Shown piece by piece: positions 34,650 through 43,063 of a DNA stretch of 64,000 bases. Origin of the DNA: JBDWFY01 sp965275915 (GTDB taxonomy: Bacteria; Pseudomonadota; Alphaproteobacteria; Rhizobiales; Stappiaceae); contig CBDHYI010000007.1 in the NCBI GenBank assembly GCA_965275915.1, positions 62,001 through 126,000 on the forward strand. The letters run 5' to 3'. Numbering within the stretch: the first letter of the stretch is position 1; each line of letters begins with the position of its first letter. The position numbers and the translations under genes are program-made. The notes beneath the pieces were generated by a model. That model was not told the origin of the DNA. It searched no databases and saw only the letters and a list, made by a program, of their open reading frames with translations.

Positions 34650-35285
34650 TCAGACAGCAGGCGCTTCGGCGCGCGGCCAAAGGTGATGGACCGGGTAGCC
34701 CTGCCCCGTCAAAAGATCGGTCGTTTCATAGAGCGGCAGTCCCACAACATTGGTATAAGAGCCGACCAGTTTGACGACAAAACTCCCGGCGAGGCCCTGG
34801 ATCGCATAGCCGCCGGCTTTGCCGCGCCATTCGCCTGAGGCAAGATAAGAGGCCAGTTGCTCCTGTGAAAGCCGGGTGAACCGAACACGCGTTTCCACCA
34901 CCCGGCGACGGATGCCGCCCCTGGGCGTGACCAGGCAAAGGCCGGTATAGACCCGGTGAGCCCGGCCGGATAAGAGCCGAAGGCACTTTTCCGCTGTCTC
35001 GCTGACTTCGGCCTTGGGCAAAATCCGCCGTCCGACGGCAACAACCGTATCGGCGGCGAGAATGACAGCCCCCGTCAGCGTATCGTCTGCCTCAGCCGAT
35101 GCCTTGGCCGCTTCCGCTTTCTGACGCGCCAATCTCTGCGCCAGGGAGCGCGGCCCCTCACCCCTGTTGGGCGTCTCGTCGATGTCTGTCGGCAACAGCC
35201 GGTCCGGCTCAATGCCGACCTGCTGCAACAACGCCAGACGCCGCGGTGACCCCGATGCAAGAACAAGTTTTGGACGATCGGCCAT
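34650..35285 (-). CDS. maf: Maf family nucleotide pyrophosphatase
   Basis: Maf proteins hydrolyse non-canonical or canonical nucleoside triphosphates to monophosphates. The 211-residue protein has the N-terminal LVLASGSPRRLALL phosphate-binding loop, ILAADTVVAVGRRILPKA with the catalytic aspartate, and GKAGGYAIQGLAGSFVVKLVGSYTNVVGLPL near the C terminus, which is diagnostic. The length is normal. It starts at ATG 35285, about 100 bases after infA, and is followed 41 bases later by yacG. Confidence 0.95.
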   Translation of the reverse strand: MADRPKLVLASGSPRRLALLQQVGIEPDRLLPTDIDETPNRGEGPRSLAQRLARQKAEAAKASAEADDTLTGAVILAADTVVAVGRRILPKAEVSETAEKCLRLLSGRAHRVYTGLCLVTPRGGIRRRVVETRVRFTRLSQEQLASYLASGEWRGKAGGYAIQGLAGSFVVKLVGSYTNVVGLPLYETTDLLTGQGYPVHHLWPRAEAPAV

Positions 35286-35389
35286 TGATTGATCAATCCG
35301 CTCTGAACGCTATGCAGTTTACCGGGATGCGCGCGCCATCCCACCACGTGACTATTGCCGGTTTCATCTTCACGGAAAAGTCGGTTTAT

Positions 35390-35608
35390 CTATTTGTAAC
35401 GGTAGGTAATCCGACCCTTGGTCAGATCATAAGGGGTCATTTCAACCAGCACCTTGTCACCGGCAAGAACGCGAATGCGGTTCTTCCGCATACGGCCGGC
35501 AGTGTGCGCAATGATTTCGTGGTCATTTTCGAGTTTGACCCGGAATGTCGCATTGGGCAGCAGTTCCGTCACTACACCCGGAAATTCCAATACTTCTTCT
35601 TTTGCCAT
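35390..35608 (-). CDS. infA: Translation initiation factor IF-1
   Basis: IF-1 binds the A site of the 30S subunit during initiation. The 72-residue protein is a single S1/OB-fold domain: MAKEEVLEFPGVVTELLPNA, FRVKLENDHEIIAHTAGRMRK and VEMTPYDLTKGRITYRYK, complete and of canonical length. The ATG follows AGGATTACGG. maf and yacG follow on the same strand, the classic alphaproteobacterial arrangement. About 225 bases separate it from the phosphatase gene upstream. Confidence 0.98.
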   Translation of the reverse strand: MAKEEVLEFPGVVTELLPNATFRVKLENDHEIIAHTAGRMRKNRIRVLAGDKVLVEMTPYDLTKGRITYRYK

Positions 35609-35833
35609 CCGTAATCCTGGCTTTCTGGTTATTCATGCGATGGGTAGGGATTTAAGATCGATCCCGCGTCCCGATGCTCTACCCGCATTTGCGGGCCTTG
35701 TACACGTATTTGGCAACGGGGTTGCCCTTGCATCCGTTAGACGTGCCGGAGAACCTAGCGGATTGCTGCATGAATGTGAACAGGTCAATTACGATGAATG
35801 ATCTGCCAAGCCGATTATGTTCAGACCCAGGCC

Positions 35834-36289
35834 CTAATCAGCGGCCGTCGGCGTCCAGTTCAACCGTTTTTTGATACGCATTGTCAGCATGTCCCGAACT
35901 TCACGATACGCCCCGAGAATCTGATCCCGGCTGCCGGTTGCCAGCGTCGGATCCGGTGTCGGCCAGTATTCCACATCCATCGCCTCCGTCCGGGTCAACT
36001 CCAGTGCCATGTGGTGGGCTTCGGGCGCCAAAGTGATAACAAGATCGAAGTTGGAATCCTCCAGATCCTCAAATGTGTGTGGCCGGTGCTTGCTGAGATC
36101 AAGGCCGACTTCATCCATGACCGCGACCATGAAAGGATCGAGATCCCCTTTGCGCACGCCGGCGGAATTCACATAAATCCGGCTCGGAAACAAAGTCTGG
36201 CACAGGGCCGCAGCCATTGGCGAGCGGATGGCGTTCATCCCGCAGGCAAACAAGATCGAACTCGGTCTCTTCCCGGGCTCGTCCTGCAT
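35834..36289 (-). CDS. Low-molecular-weight protein-tyrosine-phosphatase-like protein
   Basis: The 151-residue protein has the LMW phosphatase/arsenate reductase fold. The P-loop CGMNAIRS fits C(x)5RS with Cys16 and Arg22, and the C-terminal aspartate loop is YWPTPDPTLA. In rhizobia this gene lies downstream of hisD and UPF0262, as here, and is often annotated as low molecular weight phosphatase family. The substrate is unknown; tyrosine phosphatase or arsenate reductase roles both occur in the superfamily. I chose ATG 36289, preceded by AAGGGTTAGCACCG; a TTG at 36307 would overlap the UPF0262 gene. Confidence 0.87.
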   Translation of the reverse strand: MQDEPGKRPSSILFACGMNAIRSPMAAALCQTLFPSRIYVNSAGVRKGDLDPFMVAVMDEVGLDLSKHRPHTFEDLEDSNFDLVITLAPEAHHMALELTRTEAMDVEYWPTPDPTLATGSRDQILGAYREVRDMLTMRIKKRLNWTPTAAD

Positions 36290-36294
36290 CGGTG

Positions 36295-36798
36295 CTAACC
36301 CTTCCAATGAAGGGCACAGATCAGCGTGAAAATCCGCCTAGCCGTTTGCATGTCCGTATCGATTTTGCCCTTCAGTCGCTCCTGCAGCAGCTCAGAACCG
36401 TCATTATGGACGCCGCGACGTCCCATATCGATGGCTTCGATCTGACTGGGAGACGCCGTTTTGATCGCTTCGTAATAGCTCTCGCAGATCAGGAAATAGT
36501 CTTTGACGATTTTTCTGAACGGGGTCAGGGAAAGAATATGCGTGACAACATGCTCCCCCTCATCGACGTGAATGTCCAGCATCAGCTTTTTCTCAACGAG
36601 CGAGATTTTCAGCCGATAGGGTCCGCCGTCATGATCGTTCGGATGGAAACTGTTTTCCTCGATCAAATCGAAGATGGCGACCGCGCGTTCATGTTCCACA
36701 TCGGCACTGGCCCGCGCGATCGACTGCTCGTCAAGTTCAACCCCGACCAGGCGAAAACAGCTTTTTTCGTCTTCTTGTTCGCTTGACATGTCGTCCAT
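36295..36798 (-). CDS. UPF0262 family protein
   Basis: The protein (about 167 residues) shows the UPF0262 pattern: LVGVELDEQSIARASADVEHER, AVAIFDLIEENSFHP, LSLTPFRKIVKDYFLICESYYEAI and RRGVHNDGSELLQERLKGKI. The family is found in alphaproteobacteria and has no known function. It is cytosolic, without signal or membrane segment. ATG 36798 and ATG 36789 are both possible starts; the frame is open to 36849 and there overlaps hisD. It lies between hisD and the phosphatase gene on the same strand, tight enough for one operon. Confidence 0.9.
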   Translation of the reverse strand: MDDMSSEQEDEKSCFRLVGVELDEQSIARASADVEHERAVAIFDLIEENSFHPNDHDGGPYRLKISLVEKKLMLDIHVDEGEHVVTHILSLTPFRKIVKDYFLICESYYEAIKTASPSQIEAIDMGRRGVHNDGSELLQERLKGKIDTDMQTARRIFTLICALHWKG

Positions 36799-36845
36799 TG
36801 GGTATCCCGTGATTCCTATCGCCGTCCGCTCTTCGAGCCGGACCC

Positions 36846-38135
36846 TCAATTGAGCCTGATTGCCACTGAGCGGCCGTGGGCCTGCAACCCCTCAGCCTCC
36901 GCCAGAGCCATGGCAGCCGGACCCAGCTCACGCAAAGATTCCGCCGTGCATTTCAAAATCGACGTTCGTTTCACAAAATCAAGCACCGACAGCCCGGACG
37001 CAAACCGGGCCGAACGGGCGGTGGGCAGCACATGGTTAGACCCACCAACATAATCGCCGACGGCTTCGGGCGTGTAGTGCCCCAAGAAGACGGCGCCGGC
37101 ATTGTGTACGCCATCCAGCATCTTTTCCGGATCGGCCACGGCCAGTTCCAGGTGTTCAGGCGCAATCCGGTTCGCCAACGGCAGTGCATCGTCCAGATTT
37201 GCAACAGTGACGATCGCTCCGAAATCCCGCCAGCTTGCACCGGCCACATCCGCGCGCGGCAACGTTTTCAGATGCCGGGTGACCGCAGTCTCGACGGCGT
37301 CCGCCAGGTCCTCGTCGTCGGTGATCAGGATTGATTGCGCGGCGGTGTCATGTTCGGCCTGGGCCAGCAGGTCCGCAGCCAGCCAGTCCGGATTGCCCCC
37401 GCCGTCAGCAATGATCAGAACTTCCGACGGACCGGCGATCATGTCGATGCCGACCGTTCCGAACACCTGCCGTTTGGCCGCCGCGACATAGGCGTTTCCG
37501 GGTCCGACAATTTTGGCGACCGGCCTGATCGACTCCGTTCCATACGCCAAAGCGGCAATCGCCTGCGCGCCGCCAATGGGGTAAATCTCCTCCACTCCGG
37601 CAAGATCCGCCGCCGCCAAAACGAGCGGATTGAGCACGCCTTCGGGACTGGGCACAACCATCACGAGGCGCTCAACCCCGGCTACTTTGGCAGGAATGGC
37701 ATTCATCAGAACCGAGCTTGGATAACTTGCCGTTCCGCCGGGCACATAAAGACCGACGGCCTCAATAGCGGTCCAGCGCGAGCCAAGCTCGACACCAAGC
37801 GGATCGGTATAGCGGTCGTCTTTGGGCATTTGCCTTTCGTGATGAGATCGAATGCGGCGCGCGGCCACCTTGAGAGCCGATAACGTCTCTTCCGGTACCG
37901 AACCTACGGCACCGGCAATTGCTTCACCGGAAATGGCAAGACCGGTCTTTGTCAGATCCAGGCGATCGAACCGATTGGTATAATCGAACAGCGCCGCATC
38001 GCCTTTTGCGCGGACATCGGTGAGAATTGAACGGACGACGGTATCAACGTCCTCCGAAACCTCCCGCTTTGCAGCAAGGAGCGCCGAGAACCGGCTTTCA
38101 AAATCGGACTGGCTGCTTTTTAGCCTCAAAACCAC
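36846..38135 (-). CDS. hisD: Histidinol dehydrogenase
   Basis: HisD carries out the last two steps of histidine synthesis, oxidising histidinol through histidinal to histidine with 2 NAD+ and a catalytic zinc. The ~429-residue protein has GLYVPGGTASYPSSVLM, YPIGGAQAIAALAYGT, KIVGPGNAYVAAAKR, AGPSEVLIIAD, LLAQAEHDTAAQSILI with zinc-ligand histidine, RIAPEHLEL and GGSNHVLPT. The start GTG 38135 is favoured by GGAGATGTCGC just before it; a longer frame reaches 38165. It heads a run on the minus strand with UPF0262 and the phosphatase gene, and DUF2948 and murA lie just upstream. Confidence 0.96.
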   Translation of the reverse strand: MVLRLKSSQSDFESRFSALLAAKREVSEDVDTVVRSILTDVRAKGDAALFDYTNRFDRLDLTKTGLAISGEAIAGAVGSVPEETLSALKVAARRIRSHHERQMPKDDRYTDPLGVELGSRWTAIEAVGLYVPGGTASYPSSVLMNAIPAKVAGVERLVMVVPSPEGVLNPLVLAAADLAGVEEIYPIGGAQAIAALAYGTESIRPVAKIVGPGNAYVAAAKRQVFGTVGIDMIAGPSEVLIIADGGGNPDWLAADLLAQAEHDTAAQSILITDDEDLADAVETAVTRHLKTLPRADVAGASWRDFGAIVTVANLDDALPLANRIAPEHLELAVADPEKMLDGVHNAGAVFLGHYTPEAVGDYVGGSNHVLPTARSARFASGLSVLDFVKRTSILKCTAESLRELGPAAMALAEAEGLQAHGRSVAIRLN

Positions 38136-38200
38136 GCGACATCTCCACACTCGCCTGACGGACAAGCTGCGGTTGTCACAAAATCCTGTCAGGAAATCAA

Positions 38201-38647
38201 TCAGGAATCGCTTAAATCGTGCTCCGGCCTGAACTCGGTCGACCAGGCTCCGCCAAGATCCGTGAGTTGCGCCTCAAGGCATTCAACATCCAGGCTGATC
38301 CGGACCCCGGCCGCAAAATGCAGGGTTATTGTTCCCGCCGGCGCATCGCCTTCTTCGAAGCGGACCGCCAGCAGTTCAAGCACGGCATCCTTGATGTCCT
38401 GTCGCACGCCTTGCGCACGGACGCTGCTCACCCGGTTGAAATGCAACGCGGTTCGGCGGCGCTCATAGGTTTTCTTTCGTTTTCCCGTCCCTTCAACTTC
38501 CCAGGCAAAACGGTTCATGGCCAAAAGGAAACGCTTCTCGGACGGACGCCAATGCAGATCGCCGACCTGGGCGACGGCGTCCTGTATATAAGTGGAAATC
38601 ACCTCCAGGTCTTCCTGATCCAGGGCGAGCAGTTTCAATTCTTTCAT
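38201..38647 (-). CDS. DUF2948 family protein
   Basis: The 148-residue protein begins MKELKLLALDQEDLEVISTY and contains WRPSEKRFLLAMNRFAWEVE, RRRTALHFNRVSSVRAQG and GTITLHFAAGVRISLDVECL, which correspond to DUF2948, a family found beside hisD and murA in rhizobia. Its function is unknown. The fold appears to be mixed alpha/beta, soluble and cytosolic. I chose ATG 38647; the frame extends seven codons further. Its conserved position suggests co-expression with hisD rather than with murA, which is 184 bases upstream. Confidence 0.9.
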   Translation of the reverse strand: MKELKLLALDQEDLEVISTYIQDAVAQVGDLHWRPSEKRFLLAMNRFAWEVEGTGKRKKTYERRRTALHFNRVSSVRAQGVRQDIKDAVLELLAVRFEEGDAPAGTITLHFAAGVRISLDVECLEAQLTDLGGAWSTEFRPEHDLSDS

Positions 38648-38830
38648 CAACGGTCCATTTTGCTGCACGTGTCCAGGCCAAGGCGCGTAACCGATTCCAA
38701 GCAGCTCCGATATGCTCGTTCAAAAGCCAGTCGCCAACTGCGCCTGCCTGCAGCCCGCGAAGTCCTTGGCAATAACACACCTCGGCTACACAGGTAGTCG
38801 CTCTGAACGGGATATGCAATCCATCATCCG

Positions 38831-40120
38831 TCAGGCCGAAATTCGCTCGATTTCCGCACCGCAGCGCCGGAGTTTTTCTTCCAGCCGCTCAAATCCGCGA
38901 TCCAGATGATAAACGCGGTTGACGGTGGTCTCGCCTTCGGCCGCCAAACCCGCAATGACCAAAGACACGGACGCGCGGAGGTCAGTCGCCATAACGGGCG
39001 CCCCTTCCAGGCGGTCCACCCCTTCCACGGTCGCAACCTGACCGTCAAGGGATATTCTTGCGCCCAGGCGAGCCAGTTCCTGAACGTGCATAAAGCGATT
39101 TTCGAAGATCGTCTCGGTGATCTTCGAACTGCCTCTGGCTTTCGTCATCAACGCCATGAACTGGGCCTGAAGATCCGTGGGAAAACCGGGATAAGGGTCT
39201 GTTGCGACATCGACCGCCGTCAAGCCTGCCCCATTGCGCTTGATCTGAATTCCATCATTTTTTTCAATGACCTCAGCGCCGGCAGCACGAATGGTATTCA
39301 GCGCCTCCGACAAAAGGTCGGCGCGGGCTCCGGTAAGCGTCACGTCACCGCCGGTCATAGCCGCCGCCATGGCGTAAGTTCCGGTTTCAATGCGGTCTGG
39401 AATGACAGGATGACGATGTCCATTCAGACGATCCACCCCCTGAATTCTGATTGTCGGCGTGCCGGCCCCCTCGATCCTGGCTCCCATACCAACAAGGCAT
39501 TGCGCGAGATCGAAAACTTCCGGCTCGCAGGCCGCGTTTTCAATGACGCTTTCGCCCTTTGCGAGGCTTGCGGCCATCAGCAGCGTATGGGTTGCTCCGA
39601 CGGAAACCTTGGGCAACACAACCCGCCCGCCCTGCAGACCGTTCTTGGCAGTGGCGACCACATAGCCCGCATCAATGTCAATGTCCGCGCCGAGCGCGCT
39701 CAGTCCATCGATAAAAAAGTCGACCGGCCGCGTTCCGATTGCACAGCCGCCCGGCAGAGACACGCGCGCCTCTCCCATACGGGCAACCAGGGGACCGATC
39801 ACCCAGAAGCTGGCGCGCATTTTGGAAACAAGCTCGTATGGTGCCGTCGTGTCGACAATGTGCCTGGCAGTGAAATGTACTGTCTGGCCGGTCATGGCGT
39901 CTTCACCCGGACGCTTGCCGTTCAGCATGTAGTCGACGCCGTGATTGGAGAGGATATGCGTCAACTGATTGACATCGCGCAGACGGGGGAGATTTTCCAG
40001 TGTCAGCGTCTCTTCCGTCAGGAGCGAGGCGATCATCAGCGGCAGGGCTGCATTCTTTGCGCCCGAAATCGGAATAGACCCATTCAGCTTGTTGCCGCCA
40101 ACGATCCTGATTCTGTCCAT
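38831..40120 (-). CDS. murA: UDP-N-acetylglucosamine 1-carboxyvinyltransferase
   Basis: MurA transfers enolpyruvate from PEP to UDP-GlcNAc, the first committed step of peptidoglycan synthesis. The 429-residue protein has the typical start GGNKLNGSIPISGAKNAALP, Lys22 in the PEP site, MRASFWVIGPLVAR, and the loop SLPGGCAIGTRP with catalytic Cys126. Cysteine there predicts sensitivity to fosfomycin. The C-terminal half repeats the inside-out barrel and ends in GFERLEEKLRRCGAEI. The gene appears monocistronic, with DUF2948 and hisD following downstream on the same strand. Confidence 0.97.
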   Translation of the reverse strand: MDRIRIVGGNKLNGSIPISGAKNAALPLMIASLLTEETLTLENLPRLRDVNQLTHILSNHGVDYMLNGKRPGEDAMTGQTVHFTARHIVDTTAPYELVSKMRASFWVIGPLVARMGEARVSLPGGCAIGTRPVDFFIDGLSALGADIDIDAGYVVATAKNGLQGGRVVLPKVSVGATHTLLMAASLAKGESVIENAACEPEVFDLAQCLVGMGARIEGAGTPTIRIQGVDRLNGHRHPVIPDRIETGTYAMAAAMTGGDVTLTGARADLLSEALNTIRAAGAEVIEKNDGIQIKRNGAGLTAVDVATDPYPGFPTDLQAQFMALMTKARGSSKITETIFENRFMHVQELARLGARISLDGQVATVEGVDRLEGAPVMATDLRASVSLVIAGLAAEGETTVNRVYHLDRGFERLEEKLRRCGAEIERISA

Positions 40121-40331
40121 GCTCTATCGCCTTTTTGAAGCATCGGCTGAACGATGCCCACTGTTTTAAAACCCACAAACCTGCCCAAGAATGACCCTGA
40201 GCCCTAACCCGAACATAAGGCACGGACAAGGCACCGACCGGTCTCCGTTGTCCGATTCCCTTCCCTATGTGCTCAAAATACCGCAAGGCTCAAAGTGGGT
40301 TGACCCGAAGAACGACTGTCCGCAGATGTGT

Positions 40332-40490
40332 TCAGTCCGATTTATCTGTATCGTTTTCCGCCGCAACGCGCCGTTCACGCATCTGCGTTTTCCGGCGTTT
40401 CAAATTGGCCCGCAACGCTTGTGCCAGCCGCTCCTCCCTCTCCGCGTTCGCGGTCGTCTTACCCTGGTCCTTCTGCTTTTCTTTCGCCAT
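40332..40490 (-). CDS. Small basic hypothetical protein
   Basis: A 52-residue, highly charged protein (MAKEKQKDQGKTTANAEREE, then ERLAQALRANLKRRKTQMRE). It is lysine- and arginine-rich and predicted as one long helix with a disordered N terminus. Small proteins of this type occur upstream of murA in rhizobia, so I favour a real gene. There is no known function; the RNA-binding look of the helix is only a guess. I chose ATG 40490 because the frame upstream of it reads as noise. Confidence 0.6.
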   Translation of the reverse strand: MAKEKQKDQGKTTANAEREERLAQALRANLKRRKTQMRERRVAAENDTDKSD

Positions 40491-40743
40491 TTCAGTTTCC
40501 GGAATGCTGGGAACGTTGGCCGTTGCCAATTGCGCCGTGCATCGTTTGCAGGTTCGAACGAACCAAAACCACAATAGGCACCAGGACGGTCTTCAACAAG
40601 ATCGCCCATGAAAGACTTGCGCTTCCGTTTGTGCTATGGCACAAGCCCGCCAATCACGGGTCGTTCTCCGCTTCAAGAAGAAGCATGTGCAGGTAAATCA
40701 ATCCTTGACATTTGCTTGATATCCTCGCGGTCTGACCCGATTG

Positions 40744-40818
40744 GCTGCCGTAGCTCAGGGGTAGAGCACTCCCTTGGTAAGGGAGAGGCCGGGAGTTCAA
40801 ATCTCCCCGGCAGCACCA
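40744..40818 (+). tRNA. tRNA-Thr (anticodon GGT)
   Basis: Cloverleaf elements are complete. The acceptor GCTGCCG pairs with CGGCAGC before ACCA, the D arm is TAGCTCAGGGGTAGAGC, the anticodon stem CTCCC/GGGAG holds loop TTGGTAA, and the T arm contains GTTCAAATC. CCA is encoded. The gene is 75 bases long. Confidence 0.97.
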
Positions 40819-41017
40819 GTTTCCAAGCTATTTATTAGGCATGATCCAGTCCGATTGGGCACCACTTGAGTGAGCAATGCAAAAGGTCGGCATATTTGAT
40901 TACCGAACAGCAAGACTTTTCATCACTCCATTAAATTGAAAATCTAATGCATGTAACGTAGGATAACTTCGCATTGTCTGACGCAGTATTTAGATAATTT
41001 TAAAGAGGTATTATTAA

Positions 41018-41224
41018 ATGATAAAGGTAGATATTTATTTGTTAAGCGGCGACGTCATAACCACAAACGGACCTCAAGAAATTGCCGAAGAAGCAAAATT
41101 TTCTTGGGAAAGTAATAATTCAAATTCCGGATACGTATATGCAACAATGAATATTGGCGCCGGGTTTGATAAGTCTGTTTCATTCCGAGCGACTGAAGTA
41201 TCGGCATTCGTTATTACTCCATAA
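41018..41224 (+). CDS. Small hypothetical protein in an AT-rich patch
   Basis: The 68-residue product (MIKVDIYLLSGDVITTNGPQ at the start, SFRATEVSAFVITP at the end) has no signal peptide, membrane helix or motif that I recognise. It looks like a small beta-rich domain. The ATG follows TTTAAAGAGGTATTATTAA, a good ribosome site. Codon use and base composition are much more AT-rich than in neighbouring genes, and it lies 200 bases after tRNA-Thr, so acquisition from elsewhere is likely. I found no integrase or duplicated tRNA end nearby. Confidence 0.55.
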   Translation: MIKVDIYLLSGDVITTNGPQEIAEEAKFSWESNNSNSGYVYATMNIGAGFDKSVSFRATEVSAFVITP

Positions 41225-41320
41225 TCACGCCACACATTGATTACGGATGCGCTTGACAGGCTGTTTAAGCCGTGGATATTTATATCAGCATATGAGAACA
41301 AATAAAGAACATATGTGCAC

Positions 41321-41560
41321 ATGCCCGATCACACGATTGCAGATATCAAGCTCACCGAATTGTCGCTTGAGGTGAAGTGCCTTGAGTGCACCCGAACGGT
41401 TCTGTTCCCTCACAGGAGACTCCCGCAGACGCTACGTGACGACCTGCCCGTGCGCCTCGCAGCAGCCTTTTTCCGCTGTCCGACTTGCAAAAGTAAGAAC
41501 GTTGCGACTGATATAGTGGACAAATTGGCGGAACAGCCCGCGGCGAAACCTGGAAACTGA
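41321..41560 (+). CDS. Small zinc-ribbon-like hypothetical protein
   Basis: The 79-residue protein has two cysteine pairs, VKCLECTRT (CxxC) and RCPTCKSKN (CxxC), about 35 residues apart, which suggests a zinc ribbon. Between them lies PHRRLPQTLRDDLPVRLAAAFF, a helix-forming segment. Such two-knuckle proteins often bind nucleic acid or act as small adaptors, but I recognise no named family. The ATG at 41321 follows ACATATGTGCAC; the frame extends two codons further. A tiny membrane-protein gene begins five bases after its stop. Confidence 0.6.
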   Translation: MPDHTIADIKLTELSLEVKCLECTRTVLFPHRRLPQTLRDDLPVRLAAAFFRCPTCKSKNVATDIVDKLAEQPAAKPGN

Positions 41561-41564
41561 TGCG

Positions 41565-41744
41565 ATGAACGACCAGAAAAACAGAATCAGAGTTCCGCCG
41601 CGTTTTCGAAAAGACAGGATGCCGACGGCGCGCCAGACCTTTCTTGTCTTTTTCCTGGTTTTTGCCGTGTGTTTTCTCGCCTGGGCGCTGCAGTGGCTGG
41701 GGTATTGGCCGAACAGCTGGCAATCGAACGGGGATATCGTTTAG
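41565..41744 (+). CDS. Small single-pass membrane protein, 59 residues
   Basis: The frame starts at ATG 41565, four bases after the stop of the zinc-ribbon gene, and encodes a basic N terminus (MNDQKNRIRVPPRFRKDRMP), then one clear membrane helix (TFLVFFLVFAVCFLAWALQW), then a short tail ending in WQSNGDIV. The positive-inside rule puts the N terminus in the cytosol. Tight coupling to the upstream gene and the clean topology support a real gene. Its function is unknown. Confidence 0.6.
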   Translation: MNDQKNRIRVPPRFRKDRMPTARQTFLVFFLVFAVCFLAWALQWLGYWPNSWQSNGDIV

Positions 41745-41836
41745 CTTTCCCGGTGTTTCAGCGGTTATACTGATGGTCCGGCATGGTCCCTTTACACACT
41801 TGGAATCGTCCCGCTCAATCACAAGGCTTTTGATCA

Positions 41837-42340
41837 ATGCCCGATGTGCAGATTTATCAGACATTTGCCGACTACAATCACTGGATGACCGGCAAGATTT
41901 ATTCGGCGGCGGAACCGCTCTCCGATTCGGTCCGGAAACAGGATCGGGGCGCATTTTTCCGGTCGATCCACTCGACACTCAATCACATTCTGATGGGCGA
42001 TATTGCCTGGATGCAGCGGTTCACCGGCGAGTCCTACCCCGTGAAGGTGAAAGGCATGGGTGTCGATATATTCGACGATTTTGGCGCACTGAAGACCGTG
42101 CATCTTGATATGACGGTCTATACTCAAAAGTGGAGCCGGACCCTGACATCTGACTGGCTTTCACAGGACCTTCACTGGGAAAGTCTTGCAGACAACGTTC
42201 CAAGGCAGCGCCCGCGTTGGCTCTGTGTCAGCCATCTCTTCAACCATCAGACCCATCACCGGGGCCAGATCACGACGCTTCTGAAGCAACTGAATGTTGA
42301 TGTCGGCGATACCGACCTGCCATTTATGCCCGGACTGTAG
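41837..42340 (+). CDS. DinB family protein (putative metal-dependent thiol transferase fold)
   Basis: The 167-residue protein is a four-helix-bundle DinB/YfiT-type protein. It starts with TFADYNHWMTGKIYSAAEPL, has SIHSTLNHILMGDIAWMQRF with the first metal histidine, and ends with SHLFNHQTHHRGQITTLL, which supplies the other two histidines of the metal triad. Members may act as bacillithiol- or mycothiol-dependent S-transferases, or have unknown roles, in bacteria with or without those thiols. The ATG lies in GATCAATGCCC with a weak ribosome site. It stands alone. Confidence 0.85.
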   Translation: MPDVQIYQTFADYNHWMTGKIYSAAEPLSDSVRKQDRGAFFRSIHSTLNHILMGDIAWMQRFTGESYPVKVKGMGVDIFDDFGALKTVHLDMTVYTQKWSRTLTSDWLSQDLHWESLADNVPRQRPRWLCVSHLFNHQTHHRGQITTLLKQLNVDVGDTDLPFMPGL

Positions 42341-42565
42341 CACCGCTGCACTTGCGTCATTTTTCCCCTCTGTGCCATGAAGTTGTCACTCGGAAACCTT
42401 ACGGAGTCCGACGATCCCTTTTTCCGGGCAGTGGCGAAACGCGGCAAACGTTTCCGTTAAAGGCAACCGGAGAGATGGAGATTGCGAAAAAAGTTGGCGG
42501 CGCGCCTGATATAATGGCTTGAATTCGACACATCGGGTGCGCTCCGGACAAGAATGGATAACATA

Positions 42566-43049
42566 ATGAAACGCGCTCTTTCAGTTGCTGCCGCTCTTAC
42601 TCTCCTTGTTGGCAGCCTGCCAAACCGCTTCACGGCCCACCGGCGTATCCACACCGTCCATTCCCGTTACGGCCGGCGCTCAGCAAGTCAACATCCGGGC
42701 TTCGACTGACGTCGTGCGTCAAACGCTTATTCAGACCGCGCAGCAGCGCGGTACGACGGTTGCCGTCAATCAGCCGAACATGGTAATTCTTGAACGTGCC
42801 CTGCCCAGCCCGAACCCTGTTCTGGATGCCGAATACGGCCCGTCCGTCGTCGGTGACCGTATTATCCGAGTCAGGGTGCGGTTTGATGGCCAGGGCTGCA
42901 ATACCCTTGCGGTTCAGGATCTGGCCCTCGTCAACAATGCCGGATCCTCCAAGGAACAGAGTTTCCAGCGGCCGGGTGATGCCAACACAATGCAAAGTCT
43001 GCAGGGCCTGAAGCAAAATGCGGAAGCCCGCGGCTGCGGTATCGGTTAA
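42566..43049 (+). pseudogene. Small lipoprotein with frameshifted signal peptide
   Basis: Two frames together spell a normal lipoprotein. ATG 42566 gives MKRALSVAAALTLLV, a textbook signal peptide, but that frame then runs into unrelated sequence. Shifting by one base near 42605-42612 leads into LLAACQT, a lipobox with the cysteine, and a 154-residue frame that stays open to 43049. The mature part has RQTLIQTAQQRGTTVAVN and GDRIIRVRVRFDGQGCNTLAVQD, with no family that I recognise. Without the shift, translation would have to begin at TTG 42585 with a poor, uncharged signal. Either a single-base indel inactivated the gene or the sequence has an error at that point. Confidence 0.55.
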
Positions 43050-43063
43050 AGCTGCCTTCCTGA

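Noticed and set aside
38906..40138. 410-residue open frame on the plus strand
   Set aside because: It is antisense to murA, with no domain, and overlaps a certain gene.
40744..41300. tRNA-Thr as an integration site
   Set aside because: I looked for a second copy of the tRNA 3' end and for an integrase gene downstream and found neither.
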